A DNA stretch of 64,000 bases from Linnemannia elongata (GCA_036320915.1 JAXBDG010000024.1:1-64000); one strand, 5' to 3'. Numbered from the stretch's first letter, positions 1-9,165 are shown. Made by a program: numbers and translations. The notes: generated from the letters alone by a model not told the origin.

Positions 1-495
1 ACCCTAAAAAACCCTAAAAAACCCTAAAAAACCCTAAAAAACCCTAAAAAACCCTAAAAAACCCTAAAAAACCCTAAAAAACCCTAAAAAACCCTAAAAA
101 ACCCTAAAAAACCCTAAAAAACCCTAAAAAACCCTAAAAAACCCTAAAAAACCCTAAAAACCCTAAAAAACCCTAAAAAACCCTAAAAAACCCTAAAAAA
201 CCCTAAAAAAACCCTAAAAAACCCTAAAAAACCCTAAAAAACCCTAAAAAACCCTAAAAAACCCTAAAAAACCCTAAAAAACCCTAAAAAACCCTAAAAA
301 ACCCTAAAAAACCCTAAAAAACCCTAAAAAACCCTAAAAAACCCTAAAAAACCCTAAAAAACCCTAAAAAACCCTAAAAAACCCTAAAAAACCCTAAAAA
401 ACCCTAAAAAACCCTAAAAAACCCTAAAAAACCCTAAAAAAACCCTAAAAAACCCTAAAAAACCCTAAAAAACCCTAAAAAACCCTAAAAACCCT
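1..495. repeat. Telomere repeat array, C-rich strand
   Basis: About 48 tandem copies of a 10-bp unit CCCTAAAAAA (TTTTTTAGGG on the other strand) run from the first base. Most units are exact; a few are shifted by one A (near 160, 205 and 440). The array decays at 485-540 into variants with CCCTGAAAA, TCCTTAAAAAA and TCCCGAAA. The C-rich strand reading inward from base 1 is what a left chromosome end looks like. The unit has six T instead of the two in the common fungal TTAGGG. Confidence 0.97.
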
Positions 496-819
496 GAAAA
501 TCCTTAAAAAATCCCTAAAAAAATCCCGAAACAACCCGAAAAAACTTCATTCGTCACTTCTTTGGAGGAGCTCTTATAATATTTGCTGCAAAGTCAGTTC
601 CATTTTCAGTAAGTGAAATGCGACAAATTATTTATTTCCTGATATTGACACGGTTAGTTCGCGTACTGTAAAACACCTTAGGCAATCCTCCACATCCTTA
701 ATACATGAGCAAGGCAATCGTCCACATCCCTAATACATGAGGAAGCACCATAGGAGTGGTCGATCGTGTATAATATCAGGCAACTTTTAAAAACCATGGA
801 TACAGGAGGCAGAGGATTT
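496..819. other. Subtelomeric spacer between telomere and element 1
   Basis: No gene. The first 45 bases are decayed telomere units. A 32-bp unit starting GGCAATC and ending ATACATGAG is present twice in tandem at 681-744. The reverse complement of about 700-818 recurs at 10,661-10,765, so the same flank borders both element 1 and the start of the inverted fragment. It carries one TTTTAAAAAC motif at 785-794. Confidence 0.7.
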
Positions 820-1130
820 GGGAGTCATCCGGGTCCAGTATAGAGAGGCTTTACATGATGTGTGAGAGTATGGTGCATAGATGAGCCTATGTTTTAAAAA
901 GGTAGTACCGGGGATGGATGAGTCCAGGATAGAGGGGAGCGTACAGTAGATCTGGGTAAAAGAAGAAGGCTATGGGAGGTTGTGCTGCATGAAAGACCTC
1001 GAGGGGGGGGTTGTAGCTTTACTCTGGCTGATGCCCTCAACCCCCCTTTGGTGTTATCCATTGCCGATGACCTACGGTATATGCATGATGTAAAGGTAAC
1101 GAATGACAAATGCGGTATGGTAGACCAGGT
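820..1130 (+). repeat. Element 1 left terminal inverted repeat
   Basis: About 311 bp, matching the reverse complement of 4450-4760 with scattered differences. It includes a GGGGGGG...CCCCCC core at 1003-1046, a TTTTAAAAA motif at 892-900 and the first codons of the transposase frame. The inner edge ends in a good splice-donor consensus (AG|GTAAGT at 1129-1135), whose use is unknown. Confidence 0.85.
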
Positions 1131-2363
1131 AAGTACAGGATATACAAAACAAATATGTCAAGCGGCAACGTTCCCGAAAAACGTCAAGATTTGTTCAGGG
1201 CGATTATTCAGGAGGAGTGGACCTTCTTGGATGATCCCTGGCCAATGTACCCAAAAACTCGTAGGGCACACCGGTCTGAGTTCAAGGTCATCAAGGGTAT
1301 GCGTCACATGAAATTAGCCGTTATGTCCAAGCTGGGGGCTGTTGCGGTATACTTCTTCCTGACGGTCCTGTGGAGTAAAGTATACTTCCCCGGTCCGTAT
1401 AAGGCACTTGAAAAGGGTATTGCCTTCTTATACTTTTTTGTCTCTGGAGAATCCATGGAGTCCATGTCGGTGTTCATGCCCCGGTCATCCTTCTACGAGA
1501 TCTTTCGCATGTTCTTCAAGGAGGAAAGGAGCCTGTTCAACAAGGAAATGGCAAGGTGCTTCTCAACCATGTTTTCCACCCCTGAGATACGCATGCGATC
1601 GGCCAGATGGAGCAACCCAAAGATGTTCAAGCATGTAACACTGCTGCTGGATGGCCATGACACACGGGCAACCTATGGGGAGTTAAAGTCGGAGATGTAC
1701 AGCTTTAAGTTCAGGAAGTCAGGCCTACGCACACAAGTATGCATAGACGTCAACAACATGGTGGTCTTTGTGTCCAAGTCCGAGTCATGTAAGAAACACA
1801 ACGATGGTACCATGCTGGTTGACATGGGTGTGGCCAAAAGGATTCATGAGGTGGACTGCATTGGCCTTGATGGTGGATACCCACAGCATATACCCAAGCT
1901 CCTGGAGAAAGAGGACACCCTGGATATTCGCAACTTTTGTTTTCCCATACGTAAGCGCAATGGAAAGCCCTTGGATGAGGATGAGGCTACCTTTAATACG
2001 ATGTTCGGAGGATTCAGGTCTATGGTTGAAAATACCTTTGGTGAGCTCGGATCCACCTTTGCCAAGTTCAACCATAAAGACGCCATCCGTACCACCGACA
2101 AGAGGGAGGTTAACATGATGTTGCGGTTGTGCTTTCTGCTGCTAAATGTACGTAATATGTCCAACAACCTCAGCCTGGATATACTACCCCACCATATGGA
2201 ATGGATCGAGGATGGATTCGACTATCCAACCACCAATAAGCCTGTCCTGCAGAACTCCGAGGTAGAGACTGTCCAAAATAGGCTACAGAATGGATCTGAA
2301 CTACAGGAACTCCAGAACGCCTTCTTGGGAATGGACATGTCGGAGGATGACGAGGAACTGTAG
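1110..2363 (+). CDS. DDE superfamily transposase, PIF/Harbinger-like (element 1)
   Basis: 417 codons; a second in-frame Met at 1155 is an equally good start because the first ~15 residues lie in the TIR. The predicted enzyme would cut and join the element ends. The acidic residues are D181 in LLLDGHD, D254 in LDGGY and E307 in FRSMVENTFGEL; a conserved SGLRTQVCID strand lies between the first two, and an FCFPIRKR motif follows the second. The order D...D...R-x3-E-x2-FG is that of the DDE_Tnp_4 (PIF/Harbinger) fold, so the family is inferred from layout. A helical N-terminal half (residues 25-170) is well conserved between copies. The tail is acidic (SEDDEEL). Relatives at 5307-6565 and 9166-10,421 are frameshifted; this is the only intact copy. 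Confidence 0.82.
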   Translation: MRYGRPGKYRIYKTNMSSGNVPEKRQDLFRAIIQEEWTFLDDPWPMYPKTRRAHRSEFKVIKGMRHMKLAVMSKLGAVAVYFFLTVLWSKVYFPGPYKALEKGIAFLYFFVSGESMESMSVFMPRSSFYEIFRMFFKEERSLFNKEMARCFSTMFSTPEIRMRSARWSNPKMFKHVTLLLDGHDTRATYGELKSEMYSFKFRKSGLRTQVCIDVNNMVVFVSKSESCKKHNDGTMLVDMGVAKRIHEVDCIGLDGGYPQHIPKLLEKEDTLDIRNFCFPIRKRNGKPLDEDEATFNTMFGGFRSMVENTFGELGSTFAKFNHKDAIRTTDKREVNMMLRLCFLLLNVRNMSNNLSLDILPHHMEWIEDGFDYPTTNKPVLQNSEVETVQNRLQNGSELQELQNAFLGMDMSEDDEEL

Positions 2364-2393
2364 GGCCTGATTTTTGTGGCAGCATGTACCAAG

Positions 2394-2404
2394 TTTTTAA
2401 AAAC
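2394..2404. promoter_or_regulatory. TTTTTAAAAAC palindrome at transposase/partner junction
   Basis: It sits between the two convergent stop codons of element 1. The same or nearly the same motif recurs at 785-794, 892-900, 4133-4143, 4680-4689, 4939-4948, 6608-6618, 8362-8371, 8957-8966, 9111-9121, 9150-9160, 10,685-10,694 and 12,389-12,399. It marks essentially every gene border in the three elements and is absent inside the genes. Its role (bidirectional poly(A)/termination or TATA-like promoter) is inference. Confidence 0.5.
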
Positions 2405-2415
2405 CTTACCTTACG

Positions 2416-4113
2416 TTACTCCTGGACCAGCTTACACTTCATGTCGTTCGTGCCTTTGGAGCGGACTATGCGTTCTGCAAGGAAGGTCATCTTTGGCACA
2501 TGGTGGATTCTTACTTGGCCATTCGTTCCCCTATATTTTCCCCGCCACCTTTCCCACAGGTTACAGAGGGACTTACCGGCTCTAACTCTGGTACCACAGT
2601 CCATAATTATATCCCAGTACAAAGTCCCGCGAAACTTCTTTAAGCATGCTGCAGCAATGGTATATATGCGACCTGGCTCAAGCACATTGTAGCCGGTTCC
2701 AAAGGCGGATGAATGTATACTCTGCATATGCTTAACATACTGCCCATCATCGGATCTGCGCTCCACAAGGACAGCTAACGGTGCACTCTCCTTGTGGTGT
2801 CGCCTCTTTGGCCATCCAATGCGGATGTTGTCCACAGATACAATACCCATGTCGGCAAACTTATATACTTCGCGGTCGAACAGTGCGTATGAGGGGAACA
2901 TACCCTTGGAACCACCTGGTACCAATGTTTTGGCCTTGCAGCCTGGCTCTCTCTCATACATCTTCTCCTTGGTGACCTCCACTGTACCATTCTCGCTAAC
3001 TTTGGCCTCCACATAGTAGATGGGACGGTCGTTGAACGAGTAGTTGGCAACCAGGTGCATGGCAAGCGGTGCTGAAACTTTGGACCACATATAACCGTAC
3101 TTCTTGCGGGTTGTAGAGTTCCACCAGTGGCAGTATGCAAAGACCTTGCTTCCAGGGATATACACCGCGACCATGGCCTTTATAAGCTCAGCACGTTCTA
3201 TCCAGTGCTGTTCATAGCTGTAGTCAAACGTGGTGCAGCCGTCCAAAAGCCTACGCGCATCATCCATCCTATCTTGGTATACCGCCAAAGGGTGCAGCCT
3301 TGAGCCATAAAAGGTTAGCTCCAGCCGTGAAAGGCCATGATCCCTATGGCGCAATAGAGTCCTGGTGAACTTCTCATCTGGATTGGCAACTATATCCTCC
3401 ATCCTTGAACCGAGACTCTTTCGCACATCTGCGCTTTCGAGCATCTGGACCAGCTTGTTATAGACCTTGCACCTGATATTTTGGGCATTGTCTGCAGATG
3501 CAAACCAGGTCACACAGTGGTCACCCACCCGTCCGCGATCGTTAACTATCGTTGAAATGCCCTTAGCCTTCAAGTGCCTCTCCAAATAGGTCCGGGTTGA
3601 TACATACCTGCAGTCATGAGTCATGTCGATGTCATGCAGGACAAGGTACCGCTTCCGAAGGATAGGCAGGATGGCAGCCATGGCCATTACCACCTTTTTG
3701 GCACGGCAGTGGTATAGAGACACCTTGATAGAGACAAATCCGGCAGAGTATGGTCCATTGCTGTGCTCTTGTGCATGTGCGGTTTGGATGTCAGCAGGGA
3801 TATACTCTTCGTCCAACAGAGTGCCACTATGCAGCGACTTGATGGAATCGTAAGGTAGATCCGCCTTGCCAAATGCCTCACGTAAGTCAGCCATATATTT
3901 GCCAATGGACTTGCCCTTGACCTTTTCATCGGCATAGTTGACCGGAGCCCAAAAGACCATACTGTCACAGAACATCTTGGAGAACCGTGTGAACCCCTTG
4001 CGTTTGGTACCTCCAAGACGACCAAGGGGATGTACACATTTGCCAACGTCGGCAAGGTTGTGCGTGTACTTATTGAGGATCTCGTTGATGATAGCTTCCT
4101 TTGACCGTGACAT
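2416..4113 (-). CDS. Conserved 565-residue partner protein of the transposon, unknown family
   Basis: An intact single-exon frame convergent with the transposase, with stops 52 bp apart. I do not recognise the family. The 564-residue copy in element 2 is clearly homologous over its whole length, so it is under purifying selection. Motifs shared by both copies, in order: FCDSMxFW near 47; a VLHDIDxxHDC block near 190; VYNK near 240; GSRMEDxV near 258; (R/L)(L/V)ELTFYG near 285; FAYCHWWNS near 345; NYSFNDRPIYY near 378; a C-terminal VRAGKSL block. The order D-x-D...YNK...R-x-E recalls the Rep_trans rolling-circle initiators, but no HUH histidine pair is visible, so this is only a hint. It lacks the Myb/SANT look of the usual PIF/Harbinger partner. 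DNA binding or assisting transposition is inference. Confidence 0.8.
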   Translation of the reverse strand: MSRSKEAIINEILNKYTHNLADVGKCVHPLGRLGGTKRKGFTRFSKMFCDSMVFWAPVNYADEKVKGKSIGKYMADLREAFGKADLPYDSIKSLHSGTLLDEEYIPADIQTAHAQEHSNGPYSAGFVSIKVSLYHCRAKKVVMAMAAILPILRKRYLVLHDIDMTHDCRYVSTRTYLERHLKAKGISTIVNDRGRVGDHCVTWFASADNAQNIRCKVYNKLVQMLESADVRKSLGSRMEDIVANPDEKFTRTLLRHRDHGLSRLELTFYGSRLHPLAVYQDRMDDARRLLDGCTTFDYSYEQHWIERAELIKAMVAVYIPGSKVFAYCHWWNSTTRKKYGYMWSKVSAPLAMHLVANYSFNDRPIYYVEAKVSENGTVEVTKEKMYEREPGCKAKTLVPGGSKGMFPSYALFDREVYKFADMGIVSVDNIRIGWPKRRHHKESAPLAVLVERRSDDGQYVKHMQSIHSSAFGTGYNVLEPGRIYTIAAACLKKFRGTLYWDIIMDCGTRVRAGKSLCNLWERWRGKYRGTNGQVRIHHVPKMTFLAERIVRSKGTNDMKCKLVQE

Positions 4114-4147
4114 GTTGTTAATAGATTCTTGCTTTTTAAAAACTCCC

Positions 4148-4477
4148 TTAGGTGGCCTTCAACTCAGTGCGCATAAGGTACTCACCAGCAGCTTCGTTGG
4201 TCAACAGTCCTTTCTCAGAGAGTTCACGTCGGATACCCTTGTATACCTTTTCCAACATCGAGTAGATAGTATGTGGACACCAGGTTTCACCAAAGTCAGG
4301 AGATTTAGCGCGGTGAATATCCACGAATGCATCAAGGTACACATACATACAGGTCTCTAAGCGATGGTCCGTAATAAATTCAGCGACGACATCCTGTTGC
4401 AAAGATTTCTGTGTAAGCGGAATAGGCATTGTTGTTGTCTTTGGGGCAACTTGTCTACCATACCGCCGATTTGTCAT
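4148..4477 (-). CDS. Small conserved transposon protein (109 residues)
   Basis: An intact frame 34 bp downstream of the start of the 565-residue gene on the same strand, starting inside the right TIR. The homologue in element 2 (8388-8654) conserves QQDVVAEFI, a LExCMxVYLDxF stretch, a Tyr-x2-IR helix and GLLTxxAAGEY near the C-terminus. It is predicted helical with no signal peptide, membrane span or metal-binding cysteines. The first ~20 residues differ from the element 2 copy because they are TIR-derived. Function unknown; an accessory DNA-binding or assembly subunit is a guess from its conserved place in the cassette. Confidence 0.7.
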   Translation of the reverse strand: MTNRRYGRQVAPKTTTMPIPLTQKSLQQDVVAEFITDHRLETCMYVYLDAFVDIHRAKSPDFGETWCPHTIYSMLEKVYKGIRRELSEKGLLTNEAAGEYLMRTELKAT

Positions 4478-4760
4478 TCGTTACCTTTACATCATGCATA
4501 TACCGTAGGTCATCGGCAATGGATAACACCAAAGGGGGGTTGAGGGCATCAGCCAGAGTAAAGCTACAACCCCCCCTTCGAGGTCTTTCATGCAGCACAA
4601 CCTCCCAGAGCCTACTTCTTTTACCTAGAACTACTGTACGCTCCCCTCTATCCTAAACTCATCCATCCCCGGTACCGCCTTTTTAAAACATATGGTAATC
4701 TATGCAGCATACTCTCACACACCTTGAAGCGCCTATCTATACTAGTCCCGGATGACTCCC
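4450..4760 (-). repeat. Element 1 right terminal inverted repeat
   Basis: The inverted partner of 820-1130, ending GGATGACTCCC. The C-tract/G-tract core is at 4534-4576. The outer 209 bp are duplicated in tandem just outside the element. Confidence 0.85.
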
Positions 4761-4810
4761 TAGTAGAGGGTAGAGGAGCAAATCCTTTGGCAGGGGGTTG
4801 AGACCCTTCA

Positions 4811-5019
4811 GCCAGAGTAAAGCTACAACCCCCCCTTCGAGGTCTTTCATGCAGCACAACCTCCCAGAGCCTACTTCTTTTACCTAGAACTACTGTACGC
4901 TCCCCTCTATCCTAAACTCATCCATCCCCGGTACCGCCTTTTTAAAACATATGGTAATCTATGCAGCATACTCTCACACACCTTGAAGCGCCTATCTATA
5001 CTAGTCCCGGATGACTCCC
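4811..5019 (-). repeat. Tandem duplicate of element 1 right TIR
   Basis: 4811-5019 repeats 4552-4760 almost base for base at an offset of exactly 259 bp; weaker similarity extends left to 4793. The second copy ends at the same GGATGACTCCC, and element 2 begins at the next base. Confidence 0.9.
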
Positions 5020-5295
5020 GTAGGAATAAAAGGTAGACATCCATAATAGACCATAATGTCCAGTTGTAATGGAAAAAGAAACGGTAACGAAACAGTCCTA
5101 ACGTATTTCCATTTGTTCACGCTGGTTAAATCAAGGCGTAAAGGGGGGGTGTAGTTTCAGAACGGCCGATGGTCTGACCCCCCACCTACAGCCTTTTCCA
5201 TTACACATACGCACTCTTGTAAAAACGTTCCACACCAGGCATTATCAAGGGTGTAATTGACGTTATCATGCATGTTAAACCGCTGTCCTGCATAA
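5020..5295 (+). repeat. Element 2 left terminal inverted repeat
   Basis: About 276 bp, pairing with 8676-8952. The G7/C6 core lies at 5143-5183 and is flanked by its own short inverted arms (AAGGCGTAAAGGG against CCCACCTACAGCC with mismatches). Confidence 0.88.
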
Positions 5296-5306
5296 GTTTT
5301 AACATC

Positions 5307-6565
5307 ATGGAGACAACATTTGGAGACAAGCCCATGCCAAAAAAACTTGTACGACTGTTTGACGGTCTACTGGAGGATGAATGGGCATTCCTTGATGAAC
5401 CATGGCCAATGTGCCCGAAGATCAAGACGTTTCACCGTTCAGAGTTTAAGCAAATCAAGAGAATACAGGACATGAAAGCCGTGTTGATGAAGCGACTTGG
5501 TCCCATCCCGGTGTTTTTTTTCCTGACTAAAATATGGGGTAAGCATTATTTCCCTGGGCCATTTAACTTGCTGGAGAAAGGCATTGCATTCCTGTACTTT
5601 TTCGTCGCTGGAGAGACTATGGATTCCATGTCGCAATACATGCCAAAGTCCACATTCCATGTCATATACAGCACATTCCTCAAGGTGGAGCGTGCGATGT
5701 TTAACAAGGAGATCAAACGCTGTTTTGCATCCATGTTTTCGTCTTTGGAAATTCGCATCCGAACATCCAACTGGAAAATCCACCAATGTTCAAGCATGTT
5801 ACAATCATGCTAGATGGTCATGATTCTCGAGCATCATACGGAGAGGATAAAGCCGCAATGTACTCTTTTAAGCTCAAGAAATCAGGTTTGAGAACACAAG
5901 TGGCTATCGATGCCAATGGAATGGTACTCTTCGCATCCAAATCAGCACCATGCCGCGATAACAACGATGGCAAAATGCTGCTAGAGATGGGCATTGGAAA
6001 AAAGATCGACAGTATGGACTGTGTTGCCCTTGATGGTGGATACACACTGCACATACCTGATCTTCTAGAGAAAGAACAGTTGGAAGAGCATAACGTTTGT
6101 TTTCCCGTCCGCAAGAAACGCATGCAGCCACTTCACGAGGAGGAAACTAATTTTAATGCCATGTTTGGTGGGTTTCGATCCATGTCAGAGGATACATTTG
6201 GTGACCTCATGAAAACATTTAAAAAGTTTAACAACAGGGAGATTGTACGAACAGCATGCAAAACGGAATTTAATCTTGCTTTTCGCCTTTGTCTCCTCTT
6301 ATTAAATGTTCGCAACTTTGTACGTGCACTGGACATCGAGGATATCCCAACTCATCGTGCGTGGATGGATGAAGGAGTAGACTATCCGCGCGAGAGGCAA
6401 CTTGCTCCAGAATTAACACAAACTGTCACAGTACAATACAAACTGGAAAGTGGTTTGGAATTGCAAAGAATGCAAGAAGAATTTTTGGGATTGGATGTTG
6501 CCTCGGATGATGATGAACAAATGTCGAATGCAGACGACGATAACAGTAGTGTAGCCAGTCTATGA
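5307..6565 (+). pseudogene. DDE transposase of element 2, single-base frameshift
   Basis: Two overlapping frames make up one transposase. The first (Met at 5307; an upstream in-frame Met at 5268 lies in the TIR) runs to a stop at 5811-5813; the second carries on from 5786 to 6565. Alignment with the element 1 copy puts a one-base loss in the A run near 5774-5777, just before the first catalytic Asp (MLDGHD). Downstream, the second Asp (LDGGY), the FGGFRSMSEDTFGDL glutamate block and an acidic tail (SDDDEQ) are all intact. The break looks recent because no other disabling change is seen. A homopolymer sequencing error would give the same picture. Confidence 0.75.
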
Positions 6566-6621
6566 AACAGACAGACTCATGCATATATATATATATATCT
6601 ATACAAATTTTTAAAAACTTG

Positions 6622-8316
6622 TCAAACACGCTCGCACTTGATATCGTCTATGCCATGTGAACGAGATTTCCTCACAGCACGAAATGTCATGAACGGAACA
6701 CCATCAACTCTACCAGCTCTCTGTGTACCATCAACATGTTCAGCCCGCCATTGTCTCCAAATTTTGCCCAAAGATTTTCCAGCGCGTACCTTTAATCCAC
6801 ACTCTGTGATAAAATGCCACCGATGTTCACCACGATATTCCCTGTAACCAGCTGCCACTATGGTATACTCCGTATCAGGCTCCAATATTTGGTAGTCTGC
6901 GGTATACAACGACACATGAATGGCCTTCAGGTGCAACACATTTGTGTCATCGTCATCATCATCATGCTCGAAGATTTCTGCCAACGGGGCACTACTCTTG
7001 TTATAAAGGTGTTTTGGCCAGGCAATCGAGATGTTGTCAACTTCCACGATTCCCACTTTGCAAAACTTACGCGCACCATTAGGCGATACCTCCCTGGATG
7101 GGAACATGCCTTTTTGTGAACCAGGAACTAATGTAATGGCAGTACATCCTGGCTCGCGCATGTATGTTACAGTATCGCCAATTTCCACATTACCTTCATC
7201 GTCCACACTTGCTTTTATGTAGTATATAGGTCTATCGTTAAAGGAGTAGTTAGCCAGCAACAACGGCACAATGGCGGGGTCAACCTTCTTCCACATATAT
7301 CCATACTTCTTGGAGGTAACGGAGTTCCACCAATGGCAATATGCAAACAGTTGCTCCCTTGGAAAATGTACAGCCACCAACGACGTAATGCATTTCGCTC
7401 GTTCCTGCCACTGTGCTTCGAAAGAACATTTATATGTGCGGCAATCTTGTAGGAGTGCTTTAACCTCATCCATTTCATCCTGGTATTCCCAGAGGGGTCT
7501 CAAAGCCGGACCATAAAAGGTAAGTTCAACACGAGTATAGCCATACTTCCTGTATCGTTTGACGCGCTGTGAAAATGTGGTTCCCTTCTCCACCAAGTCC
7601 TCCATGCGAGAACCAAGACTGTTTCGCACCTCGGCACTCTCCATAACCTGTACAAATTTGTTATACACCTTGTATCGGATATTTTTTGCGTCCTCTGCCG
7701 TGTTCCTCCATGAAATGCAGTGGTGCCCAACTTTGCGTAGATCATCCACAACTTCCATCGTATTGGTTTCTCGGAGGAGCTTCCGCAAGATTGCACGAGT
7801 TGTATTGTACTTGCAATCATGGGCGAAATCTATGTCGTGCAATACTATAAAGCTCTCTTGTAAATGAGGCAAAACATTCGCCAAAATGGGTACCACTTTC
7901 TTTGCACGGGAGTAATCCAGTGACACCTTTATGGCAATATATCCTGGTGTAAATACTTTTCCATCAAACGATCTTTTATAGCGTCTAAGCATCTGTCCCG
8001 AAAAGTATACATCTTCGTCACACTCTCGTAATTGGCCAGAGTGGGTTAACTTCACAGACTCAACGACCAATTCTGTATGGTTTAATGCATCACGCAGTTC
8101 AGCAATGTACTTTCCAATCGCCGTTCCTTTCGTACTGTCATCGGCGTAATTGTACAAGCCCCAAAACATCATGGAGTCACAGAATAGCTTAGAAAACTTG
8201 GCAAACCCGGTTTGTTCCTCGCTGCCTTCTGGTACGGACTTGAGCGTGCCAACATCGGATAGCAAATGTGCTACCTGATTAAACGTGATGTTGATGAGAG
8301 ATTCGTGCGAGAGCAT
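6622..8316 (-). CDS. Conserved 564-residue transposon partner protein (element 2)
   Basis: An intact frame, full-length homologue of 2416-4113. It keeps FCDSMMFW near 46, VLHDIDFAHDC near 190, VYNKFVQ near 240, TRVELTFYG near 285, FAYCHWWNS, NYSFNDRPIYY and the VRAGKSLGKIW block. A run of six Asp (near residue 475) is specific to this copy. Its stop is 57 bp from the transposase stop, with a TTTTTAAAAAC motif between. Because the element's own transposase is broken while this frame is open, either the break is recent or this protein is useful independently. Family unknown; a nucleic-acid role is inference. Confidence 0.78.
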   Translation of the reverse strand: MLSHESLINITFNQVAHLLSDVGTLKSVPEGSEEQTGFAKFSKLFCDSMMFWGLYNYADDSTKGTAIGKYIAELRDALNHTELVVESVKLTHSGQLRECDEDVYFSGQMLRRYKRSFDGKVFTPGYIAIKVSLDYSRAKKVVPILANVLPHLQESFIVLHDIDFAHDCKYNTTRAILRKLLRETNTMEVVDDLRKVGHHCISWRNTAEDAKNIRYKVYNKFVQVMESAEVRNSLGSRMEDLVEKGTTFSQRVKRYRKYGYTRVELTFYGPALRPLWEYQDEMDEVKALLQDCRTYKCSFEAQWQERAKCITSLVAVHFPREQLFAYCHWWNSVTSKKYGYMWKKVDPAIVPLLLANYSFNDRPIYYIKASVDDEGNVEIGDTVTYMREPGCTAITLVPGSQKGMFPSREVSPNGARKFCKVGIVEVDNISIAWPKHLYNKSSAPLAEIFEHDDDDDDTNVLHLKAIHVSLYTADYQILEPDTEYTIVAAGYREYRGEHRWHFITECGLKVRAGKSLGKIWRQWRAEHVDGTQRAGRVDGVPFMTFRAVRKSRSHGIDDIKCERV

Positions 8317-8387
8317 TGGTATGTATGATTTGTCTTTGAAGTTGTTAAACTATAATTTAGCTTTTAAAAACGCCGCCATGTGGCCTC

Positions 8388-8654
8388 TCACTTCTTTCTA
8401 CGCATGTATTCACCAGCTGCCTTCTCAGTGAGCAATCCATCTTCGCGTATTTTCTCACGGATGGCCTGATACGATGCTTCAAGTAATTTCTTTATACCGT
8501 CAGTGCCGAACGTTGTGGCATCTTGTGGAAAGAGTTTGCGATGGTAATCCAGGAATTCATCCAAGTAGACAAACATGCACATCTCCAGTTTCTTGTCATA
8601 GATAAAATCGGCAACAACATCTTGCTGGCGTGATTTAGTTAAACGTGTTGACAT
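8388..8654 (-). CDS. Small conserved transposon protein (element 2, 88 residues)
   Basis: Homologue of 4148-4477 with QQDVVADFI, LEMCMFVYLDEF, a central IREKIREDGLLT helix and AAGEYMRRKK at the end. It starts 22 bp inside the inner edge of the right TIR and ends 72 bp before the start of the 564-residue gene, with a TTTTAAAAAC motif between. Predicted helical and basic at the C-terminus. Function unknown. Confidence 0.68.
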   Translation of the reverse strand: MSTRLTKSRQQDVVADFIYDKKLEMCMFVYLDEFLDYHRKLFPQDATTFGTDGIKKLLEASYQAIREKIREDGLLTEKAAGEYMRRKK

Positions 8655-8675
8655 GATGAATGGGTGAGTGATGAT

Positions 8676-8952
8676 TTATGCAGGACAGCAGTTTAACTAT
8701 ATATAATAACGTCAATTGCACCCTTGATAATGCCTGGTGTGGAACGTTTTTACAAGAGTGCGTATGTGTAATGGAAAAGGCTGTAGATGGGGGGTCAGAC
8801 CATCGGCCATCCTAAAACTACACCCCCCCTTTACGCCTTGATTTAACTAGCGTGAACAAATGTAAACATGTCAGCACTCTTTCGTTACCATTTCTTTTTC
8901 TATTACAACTGGACATTATGGTCTATTGTGGATGTCTACCTTTTATTCCTAC
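8676..8952 (-). repeat. Element 2 right terminal inverted repeat
   Basis: The inverted partner of 5020-5295 with scattered mismatches; G/C-tract core at 8789-8829. Confidence 0.88.
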
Positions 8953-9165
8953 AGTCTTTTTAAAATCTACAACCATTTGTATCACCACCAGTTCATACAA
9001 CATCTGTGGATATTTAATGGGTTATACGACCATTTGGACCCTGGACGATTCCCATGTCTGTCGTGAAGTGCGTCTTGGTGAGGACTTAGATGGTGGTAGC
9101 GTGGCATAGGTTTTTAAAAACTTGGACGTAGGTGGTAGCATGGCACAGATTTTTAAAAACTTGGC
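8953..9165. other. Spacer between element 2 and element 3 fragment
   Basis: No gene. It holds three T5A4-5 motifs (8957, 9111, 9150), the last two about 39 bp apart in a short imperfect duplication (GGTGGTAGC...GGCA). The partner gene expected beyond the element 3 transposase is missing here. Confidence 0.6.

Larger units (their letters stand above)
820..4760. mobile_element. Element 1: complete three-gene TIR DNA transposon
   Basis: A 3.94-kb unit bounded by inverted repeats that begin GGGAGTCATCC and end GGATGACTCCC. It contains a DDE transposase on + (1110-2363), and on - a 565-residue protein (2416-4113) and a 109-residue protein (4148-4477). All three frames are open, so this copy could be autonomous. 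The gaps between genes are only 52 and 34 bp, each with a TTTTTAAAAAC palindrome. No target-site duplication is obvious: the left flank reads GGATTT and the right flank TAGTAG, and the right flank has an extra block before its own GGATTT copy, so the exact ends are uncertain by about 20 bp. Confidence 0.85.
5020..8952. mobile_element. Element 2: three-gene TIR DNA transposon with broken transposase
   Basis: A 3.93-kb unit running from GTAGGAATAAAAGG to CCTTTTATTCCTAC. Gene order and orientation are those of element 1: transposase on + (5307-6565), partner on - (6622-8316), small protein on - (8388-8654). Nucleotide similarity to element 1 is low, but the proteins are clearly homologous, so this is a distinct subfamily. 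The terminal GTA...TAC could be part of the TIR or hide a TA target duplication; the sequence does not decide. Confidence 0.85.

Noticed and set aside
2416..4113. HUH endonuclease motif in the partner protein
   Set aside because: No H-hydrophobic-H pair at a conserved position in both copies; only the weaker Rep_trans-like motif order remains.
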